This document shows positions 44,014-51,711 of a stretch of 64,000 nt of DNA, in pieces. Position 1 is the stretch's first letter. Each line of letters opens with the position of its first letter. The notes below the pieces were generated by a model. It searched no databases and was not told where the DNA came from. It saw only the letters and a list, made by a program, of their open reading frames with translations. The position numbers and the translations under genes are program-made. This stretch comes from Bacteroidota bacterium. Lineage in GTDB: Bacteria > Bacteroidota > Bacteroidia > Sphingobacteriales > Sphingobacteriaceae. The stretch spans positions 97,432 to 161,431 of the forward strand of contig JAEXHI010000001.1 in the NCBI GenBank assembly GCA_023450085.1. The letters run 5' to 3'.

Positions 44014-44601
44014 TTAGAAAGCATAATGGATGCCCGCAGAGAAAAAACCCGCAGTATTATATTTCAAATTTCTATATGCCTGATTTTTGTTGACTTCATC
44101 GTCTGAGAGCAACAGGTTATATCCAATTTTTGCCGACAGCTTTTGCCCCTTTTTAAACCTAAAAGAATAAAGGTTAACATCCATCGTGTATAAATAATCG
44201 AAATCGGCTTTATTAAGCAGGGCTTGAAATCCGAAATCAACATGAAAATTATCTTCTTGAGGTTCGTACTCCCTTCCTGATATCAGCTTGGTAAAATAAA
44301 TTGGATAGAGCGCAACGCCACCTCCCAACGATACTGAGCTTAAATTAGAAGCCACTTTCGAATTAGCATGTACAAAACCACCTACCACGAAAAGTGTTAT
44401 TGGTTTTCCTACGTTGAAGTTTCTTTGAAATTCTATCAATTGCAGGTTATTAAAATAATCGCCCGTAGCACCATCTGTCAAACCAATTTTGTAACCACCA
44501 CCCCAATTTGGCCTACTCCACTTTACATCCTGTGCAGAGGTGATGTTTATTGAAAATAGAAACGTAACTATTAGCAATGACAAAAACTTGATAAAGCCCA
44601 T
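44014..44601 (-). CDS. Hypothetical outer-membrane beta-barrel protein
   Basis: A protein of about 195 residues when started at the ATG at 44601, which opens a good signal peptide (GFIKFLSLLIVTFLFSINITSAQ). A longer reading from an ATG at 44703 adds 34 residues without clear role. The mature protein alternates polar and hydrophobic residues with many Gly and aromatic positions and ends in AGIHYAF, as expected for an outer-membrane barrel whose last residue is Phe. No family is recognised. It stands alone on the minus strand, divergent from the acetyltransferase gene. Confidence 0.65.
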   Translation of the reverse strand: MGFIKFLSLLIVTFLFSINITSAQDVKWSRPNWGGGYKIGLTDGATGDYFNNLQLIEFQRNFNVGKPITLFVVGGFVHANSKVASNLSSVSLGGGVALYPIYFTKLISGREYEPQEDNFHVDFGFQALLNKADFDYLYTMDVNLYSFRFKKGQKLSAKIGYNLLLSDDEVNKNQAYRNLKYNTAGFFSAGIHYAF

Positions 44602-44848
44602 CAAATTTTCTATTTGATAAAAAGCGAACCTTGATAAATGATTACTTTCTCGCTTTACATTACCAGATATAGAAAGCCCATAAGGCAAAAAAATTGTTTT
44701 CATAGGAATGTTTTTAGTGAAATGATTTATTTATAAACATAGTTAATAAAACCTCAAGTAAAAACACACTGTAAAGATTATAGCAAGTTTCGGATTTCTT
44801 ACTCAAGAAACTAAGCCTAAATTGCAGCTGTAAAAAGATTATAGAAAT

Positions 44849-45373
44849 ATGGAAATCAAGAATTGTTCATTGGATGATGTAAGGGAAGTTTTATCGCTTT
44901 ATGAAGCGGCTAGAAATTTGCAAACCCAAAGAAAAATGGTGGTGTGGCCCATCTTTGAAGAATCATTTATTGCTCAGGAGATAAATGAAAAAAGACAATG
45001 GAAAATAGTTTTGGATGATTTAATTGCCTGCAATTGGGCAGTTACTTTTGAGGATAAAGAGATTTGGGGAGAAAAAGACAAGAATGACGCGATCTACATT
45101 CACCGCATTTGCACCAATCCAACTTTACGAGGGAACAGATATATTGAAGAAATTGTAAAATGGTCAAAAGAATATGCACAGCAAATGGGAAAACGTTTTA
45201 TACGTTTAGACACCTTAGGCAACAATACCAAACTGATCGCACATTATACATCAGCAGGATTTGAGTTTTTAGGAATGGTTAAACTGACCGATACTGCAAA
45301 GCTACCTCTTCACTATCAAAAAGAACCAAATTGTTGTCTTTTCGAAATTGACTTACAAAGTAAAGATCTCTAA
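44849..45373 (+). CDS. GNAT family N-acetyltransferase
   Basis: A 174-residue cytoplasmic protein with the GNAT plan. The acetyl-CoA-binding segment is near IHRICTNPTLRGNRYIEEIVKWSKEYA (about 89-115), with the R-G-N-R loop in place of the usual Q/R-x-x-G-x-G/A. The late motif LIAHYTSAGFEFLGMV follows. The acceptor substrate is unknown. The gene converges on the MEDS-domain gene with a 15-nt gap. Confidence 0.82.
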   Translation: MEIKNCSLDDVREVLSLYEAARNLQTQRKMVVWPIFEESFIAQEINEKRQWKIVLDDLIACNWAVTFEDKEIWGEKDKNDAIYIHRICTNPTLRGNRYIEEIVKWSKEYAQQMGKRFIRLDTLGNNTKLIAHYTSAGFEFLGMVKLTDTAKLPLHYQKEPNCCLFEIDLQSKDL

Positions 45374-45388
45374 ATTTTCTTTAAAGAC

Positions 45389-46045
45389 CTATAAAGCTTC
45401 AACACTTAATCGGTCTAGGGAATTATTACGACGATGAACCAAACTTGCCAATAGTTCAAGTGGTTCAACATAGTGCGGATTTTTACTGATTTTTCCGTTC
45501 ATAATCACATAAGGATGTGTCAGTAGCACATCGGTAATGGCCTTGCCACTAAAGCTGCTTACGTCATACATACAGATCAGCGAACAAGAATGTTGTGGGG
45601 TGAGCAAATTTAAGCTGGCTTCATATTCCATCAGTTCATCTGTTCCTGGCAAATTCTTTAGCGCCCAAATCATATCGCCACATGCTCTTACACTATCATA
45701 TCCCGCTCTTTCTGCAGCCAAAAGTGTTTGCTCGAGCATTTTATACATTTTTTTAGCGGCAAAATTTCCGCCTTTAATGTAAGTGTTCTCTGAGGCCAAA
45801 ACTTCCAATTGTCCAGTGGCCAATTTTCCTGTCAAAGAAATTCCCGTAGCCGACAGGTGGCTACAATGTTCGCGATGACGAGCACCTTCAAGAATATTGA
45901 TGACCTTTTCGTTGTTGTCCAACCCTTCCTTGATGTAAGGAATGATAACCTCATATTGTTCTTCTTTTGAATTAAAGAACCCACAAATATGCATAGGGGT
46001 TGAAAGCGACTCTCCACAAACGGAAAATGGTTTTTGTTCTGGCAT
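45389..46045 (-). CDS. MEDS-domain sensor protein
   Basis: A 218-residue soluble protein made almost entirely of a MEDS domain, the sensory domain first described in methanogen and methylotroph (DcmR) regulators. Matching features are the HICGFFNSKEEQYEVIIPYIKEGLDNNEKVINI start, the central VRACGDMIWAL and the late CSLICMYDVSSFSG. No kinase or DNA-binding part is attached, so it probably acts through a partner not encoded nearby. Stand-alone MEDS proteins are common in Bacteroidota, from memory. Confidence 0.8.
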   Translation of the reverse strand: MPEQKPFSVCGESLSTPMHICGFFNSKEEQYEVIIPYIKEGLDNNEKVINILEGARHREHCSHLSATGISLTGKLATGQLEVLASENTYIKGGNFAAKKMYKMLEQTLLAAERAGYDSVRACGDMIWALKNLPGTDELMEYEASLNLLTPQHSCSLICMYDVSSFSGKAITDVLLTHPYVIMNGKISKNPHYVEPLELLASLVHRRNNSLDRLSVEAL

Positions 46046-46407
46046 GGCATAAAGTTAACGTTACTTTCCATTAATTGACATCACATTTCTAATCAATTTT
46101 TAATAAGCACACAATAAAAGGGAATTATTGCTGTTTATATTACTGAGAGCGTTAATTTAGATGGCGGGGACAAGGTGGTATGCTGAGTCCCCGTTTCTTT
46201 TTATCCCTGTTTACATCCACATAGGGATACTTTATTCCGCAAAACCATCACACATGCTTTCACCATCAATGGTATCATTTGTTTTAGGACTAAAGCATAT
46301 TGCCTTATAGGAAATTGAAAGTATTTCCATTTTATAAAATCCAAAAACCCCAGGTTCCCGTAAATACCTTCCAAACAACCTTTTAATCAACCATTAAAAC
46401 CCGTGTT
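46046..46407. other. 362-bp intergenic region with an orphan terminator-like hairpin
   Basis: No protein gene is visible between the divergent MEDS and ferritin-like genes. The only structure noticed is the hairpin at 46165-46193 followed by a T-rich run. The last 200 bases before the ferritin-like start show nothing recognisable. Confidence 0.5.
46165..46203 (+). terminator. Orphan hairpin plus T-run, possible end of a small RNA
   Basis: CGGGGAC (46165-46171) pairs with GTCCCCG (46187-46193) around a 15-nt loop and is followed by TTTCTTTTTA. No plus-strand gene lies upstream to be terminated. It may end a small RNA or be a leader attenuator for the ferritin-like genes. Confidence 0.45.
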
Positions 46408-47127
46408 ATGGAAAATCTAAAAGAGAACCACGAAACATCACCTCAAGAAACCGACATTTTAGACTCAAAACTTCAACGGCGTGCATTTTTGCAATACGCT
46501 GGTGCCGGAGCAGCAGTAGTGGCATTGGCTGCCGCTGGTTGTAAAAAAGACCGCAGCCCGAGTTTATCTTTTGGTACTACCTTAGACTTTAAAGACGACT
46601 TTGGAGTATTAAATTATGCTTACGCTCTTGAACAGCTTGAAGCTGCATTTTACATCAGAGTTGCCTCCAACCCTCCATCTAGCTTTACTACCGCACAGAA
46701 AAACTATTTCCAAGATGTACAGTTCCATGAAATTGCCCATCGCGAATTCTTAAAAAAAGTATTGGGTACCGCTGCCATAGGCAGTTTAGAGGTCGACTTC
46801 TCTTCTATTAATTTTAGTGATGGGTCAAGTGTACTTGCCGCAGCCAAGGCTTTTGAAGATTTAGGAGTGGCCGCTTATAACGGCGCTGGAGTACGATTAA
46901 AAACAGATGCTTATTTAGTGGCTGCGGGTCAAATTGTTTCCGTAGAAGCTAGGCATGCCGCATGGGTTAGGGACCAAATTAGCAATGGCAGCTTTGCCGA
47001 CCTATCAAGCCTAACCAGCTTGGGTGCAAATGTATCTGGTGGTTTAGATGCTGCCCTTACGCCAGACAAAGTACTACTGGCAGCAGGTCAGTATATCAAA
47101 ACCAAAATCAATGTCATTAACCTTTAA
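46408..47127 (+). CDS. Exported ferritin-like domain protein (first of pair)
   Basis: A 239-residue protein. Residues about 28-52 hold a twin-arginine-like signal (RRAFLQYAGAGAAVVALAAAGC), with a Cys suited to lipid attachment. The rest is a four-helix ferritin-like domain with the expected metal ligands: Glu in EQLEAAFY, Glu/His in FHEIAHREFL, Glu in FEDLGVAAY, and Glu/His in VEARHAAW. The role of such periplasmic ferritin-like proteins is not established; stress or metal handling is inferred. It is followed after 19 nt by a related gene, so the two form an operon. Confidence 0.82.
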   Translation: MENLKENHETSPQETDILDSKLQRRAFLQYAGAGAAVVALAAAGCKKDRSPSLSFGTTLDFKDDFGVLNYAYALEQLEAAFYIRVASNPPSSFTTAQKNYFQDVQFHEIAHREFLKKVLGTAAIGSLEVDFSSINFSDGSSVLAAAKAFEDLGVAAYNGAGVRLKTDAYLVAAGQIVSVEARHAAWVRDQISNGSFADLSSLTSLGANVSGGLDAALTPDKVLLAAGQYIKTKINVINL

Positions 47128-47146
47128 CCTTTAAAACCTAGAAATT

Positions 47147-48001
47147 ATGAACATTTTAAGCATATTAGACGAGATTGAGAAAGTTGACGGTGAGATTTAT
47201 GAAAGAATAAGTCCGAGAAGAAAAGCAATGCAGGATTTTTTCCAAATTGGAAAGAAAATTTCCTTAGCGGCGATGCCTTTGGCATTAGGTTCTTTGTTTA
47301 ACAAAGCCTATGGACAAAGCACTCCAACTGCCGTAAATGAGGTACTCAATTTTGCACTCACTTTAGAATATCTAGAATTCCATTTTTATAATCATGCGTT
47401 ATTAGCTGCACCAGGATTAATTCCTGCAGGTGCACCAACTACTGCAATTACTACCATTAGAGACCATGAAAAGGCGCATGTTGATTTATTAAAAGGCGCT
47501 TTAGGTACCGCAGCCAGAACACCACTTGAATACATTAATTTTGATTTTACGGCTGGCGGCACTTTCGGTACGGTATATAGCGACTACACTACCTTTTTAA
47601 AAGTAGCTACTGCTTTTGAGGACACCGGTGTTAGGGCATACAAAGGACAGGCACCTGTATTGAAAGGTAATGCTGTACTCACTACTGCTTTGCAAATCCA
47701 CTCTGTTGAGGCCCGTCATGCTTCCCATCTTCGTCAGATGTTGGCAGCAAATGGTGCTACAGGATTAAAGCCTTGGATCAGCTTAGGTGCTGGTGGTGTT
47801 TCTAACGATACCGGTATTGCAGCAGTTGATCCTGTTTATGTTCGTGAAAATACGACCTTGCAAGCTGGCGTTGAAATTACGGGCATTAATGGTACCGCAG
47901 TAACTAAAACTGCCGCAGCCGAATCCTTTGACGAGTTTTTAACCAAGGCTGAAGTAGTGGTCATTGCCAACTTATTTTTAAAAACGGGCTTTAAGCTCTA
48001 A
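47147..48001 (+). CDS. Exported ferritin-like domain protein (second of pair)
   Basis: A 284-residue relative of the preceding gene. Its signal-like segment lies inside the N-terminus (about 34-61, KKISLAAMPLALGSLFNKAYGQ) behind about 33 charged residues that include the pair RRK. The ferritin-like helices keep the ligands (LEYLEFHFY, DHEKAHVDLL, FEDTGVRAY, VEARHASHL). A C-terminal extension of about 60 residues follows. It is translated from the same operon as the first copy and ends before a good terminator at 48028. A mixed complex of the two is plausible but unproven. Confidence 0.82.
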   Translation: MNILSILDEIEKVDGEIYERISPRRKAMQDFFQIGKKISLAAMPLALGSLFNKAYGQSTPTAVNEVLNFALTLEYLEFHFYNHALLAAPGLIPAGAPTTAITTIRDHEKAHVDLLKGALGTAARTPLEYINFDFTAGGTFGTVYSDYTTFLKVATAFEDTGVRAYKGQAPVLKGNAVLTTALQIHSVEARHASHLRQMLAANGATGLKPWISLGAGGVSNDTGIAAVDPVYVRENTTLQAGVEITGINGTAVTKTAAAESFDEFLTKAEVVVIANLFLKTGFKL

Positions 48002-48027
48002 TACTTTATTTTAAAGCGAACCTCTTT

Positions 48028-48070
48028 AATCCCCTTACCACAATAAATGGTGAGGGGATTTTATTTTTTA
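48028..48070 (+). terminator. Rho-independent terminator of the ferritin-like operon
   Basis: AATCCCCTTACCA (48028-48040) pairs with TGGTGAGGGGATT (48048-48060) with one G-U pair and a 7-nt loop, followed by a T-rich run, 27 nt after the stop codon. Confidence 0.85.
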
Positions 48071-48107
48071 AAACGCTTTCTATTTAACTGCGGCACCTTT
48101 CTCATAA

Positions 48108-48341
48108 TACTGCACTTTCGATTTTCCATCAGGAAATTCACCAAATGCTACCATCCTCTCTGCCCGTGAAATGGAGATATTAACCGCACTAAAAGACGGG
48201 CTGGCCTGTAAACAAATTGCCGATGGATTGTTCATTAGTGAGGGTACTGTACGTAAGCATATTGAACATATTTACCGCAAATTACAAGTGAACAACAAGG
48301 TAAGTGCGGTAAATATAACCAGAGCCAATAAATGGCTGTAA
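48108..48341 (+). pseudogene. LuxR-type helix-turn-helix remnant
   Basis: The frame is open from just after a TAA at 48105 to the TAA at 48339. Its last 62 codons encode a complete LuxR/GerE DNA-binding domain (LSAREMEILTALKDGLACKQ, then FISEGTVRKHIEHIYRKLQ). Nothing resembling a receiver or sensor domain lies upstream, because a terminator and stop codons intervene. No ATG precedes the domain; the first one is inside its first helix. The simplest reading is the 3' remnant of a response-regulator gene. A tiny stand-alone HTH protein from a non-ATG start is possible. Confidence 0.6.
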
Positions 48342-48776
48342 TTAATCTATAATTACGTTTTTCCCCTGTTCCGTAAGTTTCTGAAGGCCGTCCTTCATCA
48401 TTTGCAATTGTTCAGGAGTATGTGGTAACCAGGTAGCCACTTCGCCAATCACCCTAAAAGGATGCACCGAACGATAGGACATGGTAGGATTCCCTGGGAA
48501 CTTCTTATCCGTAACGTTTGGATCATCCTCAATTTCCCCCGTAGCTTCCACTAAATAAATTCTTTGATGCCCATCGCCCAAGGCCAATTCAGCACCCCAA
48601 ATAGCTGCAGTAATGGTGGCCGCAACATACACATGACTCAACTTCCTATCGGCATAATTGCACTGGAAGCCCGGTGAGATAAGGTCACCTATTTTCAGAT
48701 CGGCCTTTGTTCCATGAAAAAAAGTCTGCTGAAAAGGATGATGTGTTATGCTATTTAAAGCTGATTCGTTGTTCAT
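48342..48776 (-). CDS. arr: Rifampin ADP-ribosyltransferase
   Basis: A 144-residue cytoplasmic enzyme that inactivates rifamycins by transferring ADP-ribose from NAD+ to the drug. The ATG at 48776 is preferred to an upstream TTG and gives the normal Arr length. Conserved stretches are FFHGTKADLKIGDLISPGF, AAIWGAELALG, IEDDPNVTDKKFPGNPT and SYRSVHPFRVIGEV. The proposed catalytic His, Tyr and Asp of Arr enzymes correspond to His21, Tyr50 and Asp84 or Asp85. Chromosomal arr genes are common in soil bacteria. It abuts the convergent LuxR remnant. No mobile element is seen near it. Confidence 0.92.
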   Translation of the reverse strand: MNNESALNSITHHPFQQTFFHGTKADLKIGDLISPGFQCNYADRKLSHVYVAATITAAIWGAELALGDGHQRIYLVEATGEIEDDPNVTDKKFPGNPTMSYRSVHPFRVIGEVATWLPHTPEQLQMMKDGLQKLTEQGKNVIID

Positions 48777-49041
48777 TTTATCGATGATTAATATTTTGGC
48801 AATAAGGCCAATGGTCAAAACAAAAATAGTTTTTTTAATCAGCGATAGATTATTGAAAAATCAAAATTTTGAATAGGCACCCATCCGATATAACAGCGTA
48901 TTTCAACAATAGTACGAGTAGTTGTTCAGCCCTTAAATATCAAATAGCCAAAAAGAAAAGCACGAGCAAAATAAACTCTAAATGCCCCTTTTCTTTTGTA
49001 TTTTTAATTAAACCAACTATTTAGACGAATACCAACGACGT

Positions 49042-49785
49042 ATGTGTAGACATAAGGAATTTATCAAATTTATCTTTTTTTTGTTTCTGCTGATATGGTC
49101 GGTCCAAGGTTTTGCTCAAAATGAAAACTTTGCTTCAGATCGTCCAGGTCTTAGTGATGCTCCAGACTTGATTGGTAAAAATCAATGGCAAATTGCCTCT
49201 GGCTTTGACCTTTCTCAATATAACCATTATCAACTTTGGCAGCTATCCACCAACACCTTAAAATTTAGGATTTCAAAACATTTAGAAGCTAGAATGGACT
49301 TCGGCATACAATATGACCGAGACAAACATATTTACGGAACTGTAGGGCCATCCTTCGGAATAAAAGGGCTATTGTTGCCTGCCAAAGGCATTATTCCTAA
49401 AACAGCGGTAATTGTTGAATTTTACCCACCACCTTTTTCCAGCCAACAACAAGCAGCAGGTGTAGCATTAGAACTTTGTTTTGCCAATAATTGGGGTTCA
49501 AATAGTTTTTACTATAATTTCGGCTATGATCGTATTGATTTTTCTTCAAAGGGCACTTCTAGTATACTGTTGGGATATCAATACCAATTCAATACCAAAT
49601 TTGCAGCCTTTACTGAATTTTATGGCTTTTTCCCTTCACAAAGCAGCACCAATAACTACGTAACGGATGTTGGCATAACTTATCAACTAAATAAAAAACT
49701 ACAATTGGACCTTACCGCTGGGAGAGATCTTTCCAGACCTAGCGGCAACAGTTTTTCCCAAGGTGGGATAACCTATAATTTTTAG
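49042..49785 (+). CDS. Outer-membrane beta-barrel protein (phenol-degradation MetA-like)
   Basis: A 247-residue exported protein with a signal peptide (FIFFLFLLIWSVQGFAQ). The mature part begins FASDRPGLSDAPDLIGKNQWQIASGFD and continues as alternating strands, ending GGITYNF with a terminal Phe. This matches the PF13557-type transporter/MetA-like barrel family, whose members are mostly uncharacterised. It stands alone between arr and the DUF6515 gene. No function is assigned beyond an outer-membrane location. Confidence 0.75.
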   Translation: MCRHKEFIKFIFFLFLLIWSVQGFAQNENFASDRPGLSDAPDLIGKNQWQIASGFDLSQYNHYQLWQLSTNTLKFRISKHLEARMDFGIQYDRDKHIYGTVGPSFGIKGLLLPAKGIIPKTAVIVEFYPPPFSSQQQAAGVALELCFANNWGSNSFYYNFGYDRIDFSSKGTSSILLGYQYQFNTKFAAFTEFYGFFPSQSSTNNYVTDVGITYQLNKKLQLDLTAGRDLSRPSGNSFSQGGITYNF

Positions 49786-49956
49786 TTTTAATCCATTTAT
49801 ATTTTAGGCCGATTTTACAAGCAGCACTTGCCCCTTTTCTTCAAAAAATGCTTAGCCTTATTTAACAATAATTAACATTGCAGCAATTAATCCTTAGGCT
49901 TGCCAAATGCTCTAAATAATAGCTTTTTCAAATAAAAGTGTATTAAATTTCAATTC

Positions 49957-50637
49957 ATGAAAACGTTGAGTAAATCAATAGTAAACCTATCAGTGGTAGG
50001 TTTACTGGTTATCGGTTCGGTGGGAGTTGCAAACGCACAAAGAGGTGTTTCAAGGAGCGGTTTTCAAAGAAGTTACGGAGGCAGACCACATTTTGTTCGA
50101 CCTGTGTACACGAGTAACATCAGGATAGTTCCTAGAGTATATTATCATGCAGGCTTTCGTTATCATCCTACCATGTGGTTAGGTCGTCTTCCTTATGGGT
50201 ATTATCCTTTTTATTATGGTGCAAATCCATATTATTATTTCGGAGGCACCTTTTATGAGCCCTCTTCGAACCAAGGCTATCAAGTTGCCTCAGCTCCAGT
50301 GGGAGCAGAAGTACCCAATCTTCCCAATGATGCCAATCCATTAGTCATAAATGGCCAATCCTATCTAGAATATGGCGGGGTATATTATCTCCAACTAAAT
50401 AAAACTGATGGTATTACCACTTATATGGTGGTTGGTAGAGATGGTGTGCTAGATAATAAGGAGTTAAACATTTCCCAACATCTTGTTGCTGTTGTTGGCG
50501 ATGTAACCGCCAATTTGCCTAACACAGCTAAAAAAACAATCATTGATGGCAAAAAATATTGGGTAACGCCTTCAGGAATTTATCTGGAAAAAATTAAAAT
50601 CGGGTCTCAAACTGGTTACCGTGTAGCTAAAGTATGA
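49957..50637 (+). CDS. DUF6515 family exported protein
   Basis: A 226-residue protein with a signal peptide (SIVNLSVVGLLVIGSVGVANAQ). It is followed by an Arg/Tyr/Gly-rich stretch (about 29-95, with many Tyr-Tyr and Pro-Tyr pairs such as YGYYPFYYGANPYYYFGG). The second half (about 105-226) has two similar beta units containing INGQSYLEYGGVYY and IDGKKYWVTPSGIYL. This fits the DUF6515 family, whose role is unknown. A strong terminator follows 11 nt after the stop. Confidence 0.75.
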   Translation: MKTLSKSIVNLSVVGLLVIGSVGVANAQRGVSRSGFQRSYGGRPHFVRPVYTSNIRIVPRVYYHAGFRYHPTMWLGRLPYGYYPFYYGANPYYYFGGTFYEPSSNQGYQVASAPVGAEVPNLPNDANPLVINGQSYLEYGGVYYLQLNKTDGITTYMVVGRDGVLDNKELNISQHLVAVVGDVTANLPNTAKKTIIDGKKYWVTPSGIYLEKIKIGSQTGYRVAKV

Positions 50638-50641
50638 GATT

Positions 50642-50680
50642 AAAAAAAGGCCGCTCATTTTGATAATGAGCGGCCTTTTT
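50642..50680. terminator. Strong bidirectional terminator
   Basis: A perfect 11-bp stem (GGCCGCTCATT, 50649-50659, with its complement at 50665-50675) and 5-nt loop. It is flanked by seven A on the left and five T on the right, so it serves the DUF6515 gene and also lies downstream of the convergent DUF1003 gene. Confidence 0.92.
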
Positions 50681-50740
50681 GATGAAACTCCTTTTTATGG
50701 AATAAACTACCTCCGACACAACAAGAGAAGGATTGAAATA

Positions 50741-51436
50741 TTATTTTTTAGACTTCATCAAATCTTCCAATATATCCATCTGCATTTGTTGCAGTTCAAG
50801 TATTTTTTGAGTTTGATTGATCATTAAATGGTCTAATTTGTCGTGAAGCAACCTTATTTCCAGTTCAGCTTTCAGGTTCACCTTATAATCATATTCGCTA
50901 CGTAATCTGTCCTTTGCTTCCTGTCTATTTTGGCTCATCATAATTACCGGCGCCTGTAAAGCCGCTAAACAGGAAAGGATGAGATTCAATAAAATATACG
51001 GATAAGGGTCAAATGCTGCTCTTTTGAGTACATACGAATTAAATATAATCCAAACCAAAAGTATGATAGAAAAAGAGATGATAAAAGACCAACTCCCACC
51101 AAATTCGGCTACTTTGTCGGCCAAACGTTGCCCATAGGAACTATCACGTTGGTTGTCTTCTAAATTTTCTGCAATGGTTGCTTGATTGGTAATTGCCTCC
51201 ACCACCTGCTTTTCAACCTTATCCAACTGTCCATTTTCATCCTCGATTAATTGCTCCAGATAACGTTTTCTAAAATCCCTTAATGCCTCTTTACTAATAA
51301 AATCAGACTCGCCAAAAGAGTGCTTTTCATTACGGATAAACCTAAGTAGGTTTTTACGAATACTATGTATAGGTATTAGTTCATCTATGTTGATCTCTTT
51401 ACCTGTGATGCAACAAACTTCCATTCTTTCATTCAT
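50741..51436 (-). CDS. DUF1003 membrane protein
   Basis: A 231-residue protein. The N-terminus has a CCITGKEI segment often seen in this family, then a charged helical region. Two membrane helices follow at about residues 117-140 (WSFIISFSIILLVWIIFNSYVL) and 148-166 (YILLNLILSCLAALQAPVIMM), linked by the conserved FDPYPYILLN loop. The last 60 residues are likely a coiled coil (EIRLLHDKLDHLMINQTQKI). This is the standard DUF1003 plan; function is unknown. The terminator at 50642-50680 lies downstream. Confidence 0.85.
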   Translation of the reverse strand: MNERMEVCCITGKEINIDELIPIHSIRKNLLRFIRNEKHSFGESDFISKEALRDFRKRYLEQLIEDENGQLDKVEKQVVEAITNQATIAENLEDNQRDSSYGQRLADKVAEFGGSWSFIISFSIILLVWIIFNSYVLKRAAFDPYPYILLNLILSCLAALQAPVIMMSQNRQEAKDRLRSEYDYKVNLKAELEIRLLHDKLDHLMINQTQKILELQQMQMDILEDLMKSKK

Positions 51437-51711
51437 ACTAAAAATATCAATTATCTAAATCTTAAAAATTTATAAACAGCATCATTACCATCAAAAATGC
51501 TCCTACTGAAAAGATAAGCCGTCGCTTATGCAGACTTACTATTGCCTTTTGACCGCATAGATAAAGGAGGACCACTTTATGTAAAGTAGTTATTTTTCTT
51601 AAAAAAACACCTGCCTAAATACAACTATATTGTTTAGTTTGAATTTTAGTAATGAACGTTCTGGTTTCATTACCAATCACCAGAAAAATTTGACGATTAA
51701 GATTATTTCAT

